From the NCBI GenBank assembly GCA_911728455.2, contig OU452219.1:11250397-11314396 (forward strand): DNA of 64,000 bases. The letters are read 5' to 3'. The stretch comes from Marthasterias glacialis. Lineage: Eukaryota > Echinodermata > Asteroidea > Forcipulatida > Asteriidae. A program made the position numbers and the translations under genes. Under the pieces are notes generated by a model. It searched no databases and was not told where the DNA came from. It saw only the letters and a program-made list of their open reading frames with translations. Shown here in pieces: positions 20,808-32,118 of this stretch (its first letter is position 1; each line of letters begins with the position of its first letter).

Positions 20808-23800
20808 CATTTACACTCGAACTGAAATACTCACATTTTACGGGTTGGTTGTATATTCCTACCTCCATGGAATTGTATGTTGTGCTTCGTTCTTCCTGCG
20901 TGGTTTATTGAACATTATTATACAGGATGGGGATGAATTTACTCTGCCCAAAACAGATGATCTAAAAGCGAAGACCGGGGAAGGAATGGGAACGCATCCA
21001 GTCCGAGAATTTAAAGTCCCTAGTGTGTTGATTGTAAAAAGCTCGTGACGCAGAATCAACGATTCCATGAACCGTCAATTCTCGAACTTTCGCCACCCAC
21101 ACCGATTGATGTCGGTCGTACATCACTGGAACTATTTCCCCTCAATTTGGCCTTGTTTTTTTTTCTTCTCTCCGCCTCATTTCCCCACTGGTTTTCTCGC
21201 CTGGGTTTCGCTTGGTTCTAAACCATTGGTGACGTTGATTTACTTCTATTGTACTACCTGTCACAACTTCTCATTAAGTCAATTTGTGTGGTTGGATTCC
21301 AATGTTACTACCCTTTCTCACCAAAGTGTAAACAACCCTCGATGACAAATTATGTTAATCAGGGACCTGAGCACAACCTTGTATCTTTGCAGGGAATACT
21401 CTTGTAAAAGATGCTAGGGGCCCGACTTTTTTCGCCGATTCGATTCGCAAATTTTATTTTAAATGTTAAAACAGCTATTCTTATAGATTCGAGAAAGTTA
21501 CAAGCTTTCATTTAAGGTATTGCCTGAAAAAAAACCGCCATTGATTAGTGGAAGTTAATTAATTATCATAATTCACGTCCATTAGCCATTAACAAACAAT
21601 TTCGCTTGTCAAATGCATTTTGTGCATTGCCCGTGGAATAAAGCAAAAAAATTTTGTGTGTTTTTTTGTTTCGGAACAGCTTTATCTGTCAAAATTTGTT
21701 TGGAGAGAGAAGACAAATAAAAATTTGCGAAAACCAGGCCATGCATCTGTAACACTATATCAGGGAACAGGTTAACGAGCCAATTTGGCATGTTGTTTAC
21801 AATTTGTGGCTGGTGACCTGGTATGTTTTTGCTTAGAACAAACTTGCAAAGTAAAGTTTCCTGATATGGAGGGCTAAGGGAATGCTGAAATTGGCCCAGT
21901 AACTCAACTGCGCCATTTTTTTTTTCAAGGTCATTAATTTGTGTACTCTTCTAGTATATTACAACATAACAATTAATTAATACATATAAAATCAACCTTT
22001 GATAAGAAGGAGTACCGGATACATCTGCTAAAAACTGACATGGTAATATATTTAGCTGTTATTTTAACACAACTTGAATTTGTGTTCGAGGCTACGGTAC
22101 ATTAGTGTAACACTTTGTACAATGCGGCATATTACCTGCCAAGAAATTTCCTAGAATAATGGGCTACAGAGGGCGTAATAGTTAACGTCAACACAGTGAA
22201 ACACTTTGACTGCAGTTGGAGCATAAACCACAGGAGAAAAAAATCCCAGCATTGTTCTAGGTCTACTAAAAGACCTCCTGCAAACGTATAGTTTGGGCTT
22301 AGTCATTTTATTTAAAAATGTTTCTCAGAATTTCGAACATCTCATTATTAGACTACCCGATCAAATAAATGACATACAATAACTTTCAGAGGCAAGTTAG
22401 GGAGACGGTAAAACTGTGGTTTCGTCACACTGCAAATATTTAAGACTTTTAGTTTTAAGTGACTTCTGTTCCGTTCACATCTTGGTATTGGATCTGCTGG
22501 TTTCTCTCACAAATCTGTACCGTCGAGTTTCCCGTAAACATCTAACGTCATGTCTGACGTCACCTAATACGAACAGAAACCTTCGTCCTCTGGGTTTCGG
22601 GTGGCAGTGCTCTGCTTATCTTTGACCGTTTTGTATGTGGCATACCTACTTTTAAATACGTTGTACTGTGGTTGGTACAAAGGTCGGTATTTTTTTTTTT
22701 TTTTTTTTTTTCATTTTAGTTAATTGGACTCTTTCTCCATGATTTGACTCGAAGTTTTTATCTACTTTTTCCAAAGGCAGATTTGTCTGGCAGTGCTCTT
22801 ATATATATAAAACAAGTTATTGGAAACGTGGAATGATGTGTATATTAAGAATAACTTAGCTTACCTTGACTCACATGTTCCATATACGTGATCTTCAACC
22901 CGTGTGAAGTCGTGCCTTTCCGCCACACGCCTACATTGCTGATTCTTCTAAGTCGGCTGCAGTGCAAGCGTCTGAGAGGGGAGGGGGGAAAAAGGAAGGG
23001 CACTTTTTATTTTAGATACTGTGATACAGGTCTAGACAGTGTATACAAACAGTCACAACAATGATCTAATTACAACTGCAGTGTTTTGAGAGAGAATTTG
23101 GTATGTTTTGGCGGGGTTTATTAGCGAATGCAATTAAAAAATTGCAATCTTTTTTCTTTTTTTCGCACCGTGCATCATTTTGCTGAACATACCCCGACGA
23201 GGCAAATTATAAACAAATGCCGGCCAAGCAAGTACCGGGGGGATACACGTCTACAACGGGCCAATATTTTTGAAAATCATCGTCTGCACACTGACAACTG
23301 GGAGGTTTGCTTGCACACTCACTAACATACCATGCTTGATAAATTAACGTTGAGGTTCGTTCTGGCAGTATAAAAAATTATTGTCAGGAAAAGTGGCGCA
23401 TAATTTACGCGCCCAAAAATGGCAATATAACTGTTTTTCTGCAATTAGTTCCTCATAGCCCGGTTCCGCCTCCCATACAATTAAATTGACTAGATTTACG
23501 TGGTATTTCATTACTTTTTTTCCTTTTTTTATTGATTCTAGATTAAAATTGAAACATCGGGGTTTTTTTTTAATTCCAGATGATAGACTGTGCAAGTCTC
23601 GCGCATATCTATAACGAGAAAACAAGGCGAAGGAAGACTATCTTTTTTATGCAAATCAAATCTTCTTGTTAAATTTTATTTATACATTTCATAAAAACAA
23701 ATTTCAATTTTGATATAATTCAATTAATTAGTTAAAATTAACATTGAAACAAAATTAAACATAGGACGAGGAGGCTTATTCGATCTCAATGATTTCAGAC

Positions 23801-24177
23801 TATATGCAGTCATTAAGAATTGCGAATCACGCACGAATTTGTGCAACCATTACATAAGTTTAATGATTACATAAACGCCAGTTGGGCCACATTCTTAATT
23901 GTTTACAACTAACCGGAAACTGAGGTCAAGTCTTATTTTGGGGTTTTCTTTGTTGCTTTGTTCAATTTATTTTATTTTCGTATATGCCATCGATAAATTT
24001 GACTTTACATACAATATAATATAATTTGTGTAGCCATAAACTATGTATGGCCGTAAACTATGAAATATTTGAAGAGACGTGAATCTTGCACACGTGAAAC
24101 TCAAGATGGTTGGGACCAACTTGGACCCGGAAGTTCGACTACACGCGAGAATTGCAAAGTCTATTGTAATGACCGAT
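20808..24177. other. No gene seen
   Basis: Mostly AT-rich unique sequence with homopolymers. Nothing supports an exon. Confidence 0.5.
22687..22712 (+). repeat. Poly(T) tract
   Basis: About 25 T in a row in otherwise unique sequence. Confidence 0.9.
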
Positions 24178-24330
24178 GGCCGTTTACGAAACCACGGCTT
24201 GTATGGGCTTGGGCTTGGGCTTCGGCTCTGTCAGTTATTTTGAAAACGTGTGTTTTCCTTACGGGGATTCAAACAGGCGGACGGAGTCCCAGCCGGAGCC
24301 CAAGCCCGAGCCGTGATTTCGTAAACGGCC
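24178..24330. mobile_element. Foldback MITE family A, copy 2
   Basis: It has the same termini (GGCCGTTTACGAAACCACGG … CGTAAACGGCC) and the same arm words (GGGCTTGGGCTTGGGCTTC against AGCCCAAGCCCGAGCC). The loop contains TTCCTTACGGGGATTCAAAC. It is the best-preserved copy. Confidence 0.85.
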
Positions 24331-24459
24331 TATGTTGTATAAGAACATCTTACTAGGCACATGACGTACGTCACCTTTTATACGTTAAACGTATTGGTAT
24401 AATGTTCAAGTCCCGTTCTTAGCACAGAACAATCATGATGTAATAATTACATCAGGGTT

Positions 24460-24742
24460 GAAGGGACGCATTGCCTTTGGGGATTTGACGCTTTTGGGCT
24501 ATAAAAAGCGTTTGTTATGAAACAAATATGGTTGGATAAATATGTTTAGAATGTAATGACACACATAAATATCCCTTCAAATTGCCAGGTTTTTGTTAAG
24601 TTTCGTGACAGAACACGGTCCGCCATTTGTAGAAATGGCGGACCGTACCTTATGTTTCTACGTAGAGTGTGGTTCCGCAGGTTGTAGGCAAATGTATTGG
24701 GTTTTTTGTGGGTTTTTTTTCTCACTACTGTAGGTGTGTTAT
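24460..24742 (+). repeat. Dispersed repeat family H, copy 2, with perfect 14-bp internal hairpin
   Basis: It matches 7354-7620 in order and orientation. Near the centre, ACGGTCCGCCATTT (24615-24628) is complemented exactly by 24633-24646 around a 4-nt loop. A TATA-like GGGCTATAAAAAGCG lies near the left end. Confidence 0.8.
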
Positions 24743-26279
24743 TGTATGTCTCTTTAAAGAATATTATTTTGGTTTTACTCTTGTAATGTAAGCTACAACC
24801 TTCTCGCATCTATAAAATTAGCTCTTCAAAATTTAAATCTAAATATTTCGGTTCAGATCAGCCATACATTTGGACCTAATATACCACTAGACCACCGAGC
24901 GTGCCCGCCGACTGGGCCAGTTCGAACACCGAGTTCGTCCGCAAACAAACTGTTGCAGGAACCACCATACTTACTGGCAAAACAGGTTAGAAGCCATTAA
25001 CACCGTGTGATTAATGCATGTAGTTTTGCTTATGTTAGCTAAGAAATTAGGACTTGTTGGAGGAAACTTTATCATTGAAGTGCAATTTATATCGTTTTTT
25101 GTTCCCAGTATTGCTCACTAATACCATTCATCAAACATTTCTCGTTCGAAGCATGGAACGTTGAGCACGCAGCTCTCTGCCATTAAAAGCTGTTAAGAAG
25201 CACAAACAAAATGCTAAAAAAAAATCATCGCTTTGTAAAAGTAGGTTACCAGCCAAAATACCGTGCACTGGACATTTCCCAGTCCCCATGCTCTTTTTCT
25301 TTCTTTTTTTTGTATTATGATTTATTTTCTTTCGTTCTGCTTCAACTTTTTTATTTATCTATTTAATTTATTATTTGTTTTATTTTCGTTTTACTTATTT
25401 ATTTATTTATCTCATTAATACTATTATATTTGTTTTTGTTTTTCTGTTGTTGTTTTTTTTTTTTGGGGGGGGGGGTCTGTAAAGAAGAGCACTGCTTTAC
25501 TTTTTATCGGTTTCTGCTAAAGAAAATATATACGTTCAAAAACCATGAATGGCTGGAACCGATTTAAGTCACTAAAATATGTATGGTCGTGCTCAACAGT
25601 TACATGGACTTGCGCCCTAGTCAAAAAAACATTATATTGAAACAGAATGGCTGTTAATTTCTTGTCCCGTCACACACAACTAGAACGTCTCATGGTTTTG
25701 ACTGAATGTAATAATCAGCCTGGGGGCTATTTATGTAAGCCTACCCTGTATGTATCTGGTTGAGAGCCAAAGTGGTATGTGGGCTTTGAATCCTTCTTTT
25801 GACCAGTCCAAATACTCTGATTGTTCTCTCTTCGGTCCCCCGTGTTTGGAGCTGGTCTCTCGCCGGTATTCCCAGGCCCCAGCCCCGTGGGCTAAATTAC
25901 CACGGCTCGCTGCTTCACCATGTGTGTGGGCCTGTGGGCCTCTCCAGCATGAAATCTAGCCACTTTCTCAAGTTTCGTTTCCAAATATTTTATATGAATT
26001 GATTGGATAAGTCGATAAGAGCTCTGGAACCATAGGAAGCCGCCAGGAGTGGTTGACCTTTGCTTGTTTTCAGTCTAAACGTAAACACAGCCCGATATCT
26101 TAGAGGTCAATCAGGCAGACCGTTTTGCCCCAAGGTGGTGTAAGGAGAGAATGGGTTGTGAAAGCTTGTAGTAATGGCCGAGTGAAAACAAATTAAGCCT
26201 CACCAAAATTGTTCAGGTCCCTGGGCTGTGGACGTAAGCTGGCTAACATGCTCCTTTGAAGTCTGCCTCGTTATTTTTC
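24743..26279. other. No gene seen
   Basis: Includes T-rich TTTATTTATTTAT-type sequence at 25300-25460 followed by a G-run. Otherwise unremarkable. Confidence 0.5.
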
Positions 26280-26720
26280 CTTACAGCGGATGCTCCTCCA
26301 CAACAAAAATCCTTCAAAATATATTAAATTTAATCGTGGACGATGTCGCAGCCGCGATGTACAGCAGTTAAAGGTTAATCGTTTAGTGAAAAGCGCCATC
26401 TACGGTTGCGACGAGAACACAGAGGTCTCGCATGAGGTGTCACAATTAGCGATGTCCGTACGAGGCAATTAAAACCATTCTTTAACTGATTTAATATTGG
26501 GAGGTTTTTAATTACAATGGGATGCAAGTTTAATCGCCCTTATAACTATCAGCCTGCAAAAACCCATTCCACCATGCTCATCTGCGTCATCAAGTCCAAA
26601 TAAGGTTGAGCAACAATATTGCACTGCTTAAAATAATTCGTTTCCCGCCATAATGAGATTTTTATGGGGGATATTGCCACTTTTTGATTTCACGGATCAA
26701 TGGGCGAACAGTTAGCATTA
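26280..26720. promoter_or_regulatory. Candidate conserved non-coding block
   Basis: Non-repetitive, rich in homeodomain-type TTAAT/AATTA words (TTAAATTTAATCG, GGTTAATCG, GGCAATTAAAACC, TTTTTAATTACAATGGG) and lacking the repeat families found around it. Candidate enhancer by composition only. Confidence 0.25.
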
Positions 26721-27344
26721 AAAGTGTGATACTTGCCTGGAAATGATTGGAAAATGTTTTTAAAAAACTACAAGAAATTTGTGTATACGTCGTGATAGCA
26801 GTACCAAATGTCACCTGATAAATATTCCTGACTGAACTTTCTTGTTTCGGTTTGAAACATCGAAATTAGAATGTTGGGAACTGGCAAAAAAGTCTGACAA
26901 AACATATCAGCCATTATTCGCTAACTTTCTAACGGCCAATGGAAGTTGACAGTAAGTTTCTCGTCAGCACCCGTACGGATTTTTGGCCCTGCCTGGAAAG
27001 TTTATTTCCAGTTTTGTATTATTTTTATAAACGAACGTGTAAAATTAGAAAAAGTCCCCGAAAGCCGTGTTGAAGATATTTTGTTTTTGGTCATATCCTT
27101 AAATTCCAGCCAATAACCCCTACAATCGAGCATTTGTCATACAGGGCATGCATTTTGTAACCACAGTGAGTAAAAGAATATTGAATATTGTCCCTGATTA
27201 ATTTTGGAAAAATTTCAGTCAATTTTCTGTTTTCGTTGGCCAAACGTGACCACGTTAAAGAACTTCTCGCAGGTTGGTTCCTTCCTCTGTGTAGTTTACA
27301 GAAAGTAAGTGAATAGAATGAAAGTTATCTTCCAAAACTACAAC

Positions 27345-27595
27345 GTACTTTCTTAATGTAAAATAGTGAAAAAAACATTTGTCCGCCATACCACTCTTGC
27401 GAGGAGTCATATGGCGGACAACTCTTTTTATTAGAGTGAAAAACATGTATTTTCACTAGATTCAGAGTGAAATTCACTCCACCTTCACTCAAAAAAGGGT
27501 GGTGAAGAGTGAGTTTCACTCTTAAAAGAGCCAAACTGACACCACTCTGGCAAGCGAGTGAAATTTTCACTCTTTTATATTTAGAAAGTAGAATT
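27345..27595. repeat. Dispersed repeat family I, copy 2
   Basis: TTGTCCGCCATA (from 27379) is mirrored by TATGGCGGACAA (to 27421) around ACTCTTGCGAGGAGT-type sequence. It is followed by GAGTGAAA/TTTCACTC words and ends CACTCTTTTATATTTAGA, as copy 1 ends CACTCTTTTACATTTAGA. Confidence 0.7.
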
Positions 27596-28499
27596 AGAAA
27601 TGTTTTCGATTTTTTTTCTTCGAGACAAGAATATATAATAAATATATTATCCCCAAAACCAACGAGATACAAACAATTTGTTTTTAATTTGATTTTTTTT
27701 TTTTTTTTTTTTACAAAACCTAATTATGCATCGTACGTTATAAAATTATCTAGCACTCAGTTGACTGCGTTTTACCCTTGCTCTATGGTTTTACAGACAT
27801 GGCAACTACCAAACCAAAATGTCAACTAGGTAACTTGTTCGCTGATTTTCTGCTCAAACAGGCCCTTGTTCTCTATTTTTCTACGTGCTGGATTCCAGGA
27901 CCATATGGTCATCATCACGTCGTGTCAGTATAAATACTCTGGTTTATAAATCCTGGATTTTTGGGGGGAACATAACCCGTTTAGTTTCGGTCATAACGAG
28001 GGGTGTAATCCGCTGAGGAATCAAACCAAACAGTGGGATCGAGTTCAAACATTGCAGTTATGGTGCGGGTATGGCGTGCCTGTTGAACAAACTCAAAAAA
28101 AGAGATACGATGCTTACATTAATGCACCTTTATTTTTATCAATGATATCACATGTTTACAAAAGAGGCGTGGACTTCGTACAAGTAAAATTTTAACAAAG
28201 CTCGCTAGAAGAAACAGAAATTCTTACATTTTGTGACGATTTCTATCAACTTTCTATACAGAAATAAACGCTTTAAAACACATCTGGTTAGCTGTAATTT
28301 GTTACACTTACAGCACGAATTTGTTTATTTAAAATTACAAAATACAAAGGAACTTTTCTCATTGTGGTTGCCTGCAAGGAAATGCTCCAAGGTCGCCCTT
28401 TGTCTTAGAATGGGAGGTAGGTGATGGGATTGTGTTTTTGATGATAAGGATTTTTGCACACCCTAAGAGTATGTCACGCGAAAGAAACCGTATTTGGCT

Positions 28500-28668
28500 A
28501 TAGGGCCATCGCCGCTCTGTCCATTGAAAATGTAGAATAACAAGCAATGGCAGCCATTTTAATTTTTTTTATTACTTGTTATTCTACCTAAATTTTGTCA
28601 AAGGACCATTATGGCTGCCAAGAATAGATAAACCACTCATAATAAAAATGAATCTGCGATGGCCCTAT
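28500..28668. mobile_element. MITE with nested inverted repeats
   Basis: Termini ATAGGGCCATCGC and GCGATGGCCCTAT are perfect complements over 13 bp. Inside them, TAGAATAACAAG is matched by CTTGTTATTCTA, and ATGGCAGCCAT is echoed by ATGGCTGCCA. The 169-bp unit could fold into a multi-stem structure. No frame. Confidence 0.75.
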
Positions 28669-29064
28669 CTTTCTCATGACAAACTCTGACAAAGTGTAAA
28701 ATTCCATGCTCGTATCATCAAAGGCACAGTTCCCCATTTCCACAAATGAATACTCCGAAAGTACATGATTTTGAAGTTGCTATAGTTTAAGCGTATATAG
28801 GCCTGAGCCGAAGCCACCGGAGTTTCGAAAAGGCCTGCACGTGCCTAAATCAATGAATTTTCAAACCCGGAGTAATAACGCTGCGTGTGACGTATTTATG
28901 ATGCTTTGCGGGTAATTGGCAATTACCTGTCCGCTACACTTATGGAACTATTTCATGATGAATTTGCAACACTGCAAGTTCATGTTTTAATTGCTTTTCA
29001 TTTTGCATATAGCTCAATTTGTAATTGTGTAACAGATAAATCAATCTGAAAGCTCACTAATGAT

Positions 29065-29260
29065 AAAGTTTATATCAATATAGGCCCACGAATCCACCAG
29101 AGAAATGTTTCCGTCTGGAACACAGTCAAAGTCAAGAGACTGGCGTTTTCAGACCCTCAAACTGAACATTGCTTATTTCAATGGCGGCAATAAAAAAACA
29201 ACCGCGTATAATTAGGAACGTGCACAACATACCAAGTGAAACATAAACCGTTTTGTCGTT
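29065..29260 (-). repeat. Dispersed repeat family J, inverted copy
   Basis: AATGTTTCCGTCTGGAACAC followed by GCTTATTTCAATGG, AACGTGCACAACAT and AAACCGTTTTG on the plus strand matches the family in reverse. It lies about 90 bp before the LINE remnant. Confidence 0.6.
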
Positions 29261-29349
29261 TTCACTCGAATGGGACTCCCTAATTTAGCATTTAAAATAA
29301 AACACAGGTTTGTTGTATATACCGGTGTGTTTATCGATAATTTCATGAT

Positions 29350-30025
29350 AGAAAGGATGTTATTCGCAAATATTTAACCCGTTCAGATACTGAAAATATT
29401 GTGTGCGCCCTTGTTTCTTCCCGTTTAGACTTTGGTAACTCGCTTCTTTATCAATTACCTCAAACTTAACTTCGTTTACAAAAGTTGCTTAATAACACAG
29501 CATCTCGCCTAGTTGCACTTACAAATCGTAGAACACACATAACACCTGTGTCTTTCCATTGGCTGGCTGTCCATTTTCGTATTTTTTTTTCTTCAATTAT
29601 TTATACTTGTTGTTCATTGTATCCATGGTTCTGTTCCTGCATAAAACAGTAATTTGATAACGCATTACAATCCTTCTGTGGGCGTCTTCTTTCTCCTAAT
29701 ACTACCTTGCTTGTTGGACCCCAATAATTCATGGGGGATCGGTAATTTGCACATGCTGGACATTCATGCTGGAAGGTATTGCCACAAAATATTTGTACTA
29801 TTGCTCCTGTACAAAACGTCAAAATTGCTTTCGACTCACTTGTTCAAAATTAGCTTTCATGTAACTCCAGAATTGTTGCATTTGCCTTTCTGTATCGTCA
29901 TTTATACATTATTTGTACTTGATTGCCACTTCTGTTTTTATGTTGCTTTTCCTGCGACTTGAGCATGTTATTAGATGGAATGGCGCATAAGAAATCCCAT
30001 TCTTATTGAATTAATATTAAATTGG
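29350..30025 (+). pseudogene. Decayed CR1/L2-like LINE: reverse-transcriptase C-terminus and 3' tail
   Basis: Translation from about 29362 gives a recognisable end of a non-LTR reverse transcriptase: VIRKYLTRSD, then ALVSSRLDFGNSLLY, LPQT, a TAA stop in frame, then NNTASRLVALTNRRTHITPV and FHWLAVHFRI. After a frameshift in the T-run near 29580-29590 the frame resumes as LVVHCIHGSVPA, matching the usual position of the 'LHG.AP' segment. Near 29955-30025 the sequence TTGAGCATG followed by GGAATGGCGCATAAGAA resembles the 3' ends of CR1-like elements ('ttgag…gcgctatataa'). The copy is 5'-truncated, with a nonsense codon and a frameshift, so it is dead. The clade assignment (CR1/L2 type rather than another jockey-group clade) is inference. 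Confidence 0.75.
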
Positions 30026-31124
30026 GCGGGTTAGTCCCACGTAGTTTATTTTCAAGGGCAGACCTAATCTCAGAAGGAACCCAAGTGTTTCGCACAATGT
30101 TTCTCGTCCCCGTAAATCGAGGACTTGTCTTTGTACTCCAATATAGATAAGTTGCAATGGACGCAATCTTTGATGATAATTTCTGTTTTGATTGGGCTTC
30201 TCCCCTTTTTATTATTTTTTTTTTTATTGTTCGTCGAGGTTGAGAATGAAATTAATACCCTTTCCCGTGGAAATTTCGCTAGGTTTGATTCAGAATCCAG
30301 GCAGGAGTTCCAATAAAGTACAAACAAACACACGAACACACAAGCACAGAGTTCGGCAAATTATATAGAGATTCTTCCGAAAGATCACATATAATCCTTG
30401 TAGTAAAGAAACGACTTTCATTGAAAGATTTTTGCATGATTAGCAAATGAGTGATCTCACTCGCTAGAGCAGTCACAACATCATCACGATCCCCTCAAAT
30501 TATTCTTGTCCTGTAGCCGTGCCATAAATCAGGCCTACTTTTGACACCCAATGTTTCCCGTCAAACAGGGGCTGACGGACATCGAAGCTCCCGTGGGGAT
30601 TAACCGTTGAGACTGTTTGTTAGTGTTTGTTGAAATTAGCGCGGTCCAAACTGTTGCCATCGCCCTCCTCAAGTTTGCGGCAAAACAGATCCCCGTGTTC
30701 TGGTTGAGTTGCTGCAGTGCAAACATTGGTAAACACACCGCACACGTCGGTTAATGGGAGTCGATGGTAGGGTCAACCCCTGACGTTTTTTTTTTTTTTC
30801 TTTTTTAGGCGGTGGGTGTTTTGGGGTTATTTGCTGAAAATCTGCGCTGAATTATAGAGACATTTGCCAGACGGATTTCGAGTTCCAACTCGGAGATTTT
30901 GTTCACTCTACTGTTTTGCTTTTTATGTGAGCAGATTAAAAAAAATGGAGGTGAACCAATTACACCGATTAACCGCAACTGAAACGGAACATAATCTCAA
31001 AGAGCTTCTTTTTAAAATCGTGTTAATATTCAGCTTCATATGAAGTACGTTCAAAATAACAATCCACATACAGTGTGATCATGGTATTACGCACTACAGT
31101 GTACCATGAAGACAATCACAAAAT

Positions 31125-31170
31125 TGCGATTGAAACGTCGACTGTTTATTTTCAGAACCACTACACCTCA
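31125..31170. repeat. Short fragment of repeat Q
   Basis: GATTGAAACGTCGACTG followed by TTTTCAGAACCACTACACCT resembles the 3' part of the copies at 38.7 and 61.9 kb. The hairpin is lost. Confidence 0.4.
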
Positions 31171-31610
31171 TTAAGGAGATTATGCTGGTGTTCTCGCAAA
31201 CCTTACAGAAAACGCACTTTTTTTTAATTAGATTATTTTTGATGAGTTACATGGTAACAACATATATTTACCGATACACAAATTTTTCCAGCGAAGCTTC
31301 GTTACGTTTGCAATATATTTTGTGATTATTAGAGTTACTCTCGATCTCTCATCAGAAACCGGCAGAATTGCACAGAAAATTAATTTAAGTTTCGATTACA
31401 CCATGCAAGAGGGAACACCAACTTTAGCACCCCCACTGAGGTAATGGGTCAGTCTTAATGACGTCATTTTAAAATCATTGTACGTTTAGGTCCTTTAATG
31501 TTAAGAAAGTTTAGGGGACTGTGTTAAATATTTTGAAGCATTATCGAAGAGAATGTCATTTTTTTTTCCTTTTCTTATTTGCAGTACACCAATATATTAT
31601 GTCATCATGA

Positions 31611-31625
31611 CAGCGCCCCCTCGTG
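31611..31625 (-). promoter_or_regulatory. Candidate CTCF site
   Basis: CAGCGCCCCCTCGTG contains AGCGCCCCCTNGTG, the core of the reverse-complemented bilaterian CTCF consensus. A single motif in unique sequence; binding is inference. Confidence 0.35.
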
Positions 31626-31839
31626 ATAGACAGAAGAGCTACTTTCTCACAGCGCATCCAATTCACGTCTTGTCTACCAATTCACGTCACTTGAGAGTTT
31701 GCCGCCACTTTGGCTCCTTGAATTACCTAACAATGCGTGCGAATCCAACGTAAAAGCAAAGTTTACTTTGAATCACATCCTTTTACAGTCTTTGAGTCGT
31801 AGCAGATCCGCAGACACACATGCCAAGTCTAACCTCCTG

Positions 31840-32041
31840 TAAAGTGTATCTATGCTGACCATGACGCTGACACATAAAATGACTGGACCAACCGAACCAG
31901 TCCAACCTCTAAAGCCTCCTCAATAATAGCCGCAGTTCCAGGCGCTGTACACGGTTATGACTCGGGCAAAATACCGCAGTATGTATTGACTAAAAGTAGA
32001 TGTATCATATAATTTAGCTGACCATGGCGCTAACACACATA
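31840..32041 (+). repeat. Pair of short direct repeats ~160 bp apart
   Basis: CTGACCATGACGCTGACACA (about 31855) and CTGACCATGGCGCTAACACA (about 32019) are near-identical with similar left flanks. Nothing else is recognised. Confidence 0.5.
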
Positions 32042-32056
32042 TCCTTGCTCTATGCA

Positions 32057-32118
32057 TATACATGTACATGTACATGTACATGTACTGTACATGGGCATAC
32101 ATGTACATGTGTACATTA
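32057..32118 (+). repeat. (CATGTA)n microsatellite
   Basis: CATGTACATGTACATGTACA-type run with small interruptions; self-complementary. Confidence 0.9.

Noticed and set aside
24870-24960. tRNA-like words (GGTCTAGTGGTA on the minus strand, GTTCGAAC nearby)
   Set aside because: The two boxes are in the wrong order for one tRNA on either strand.
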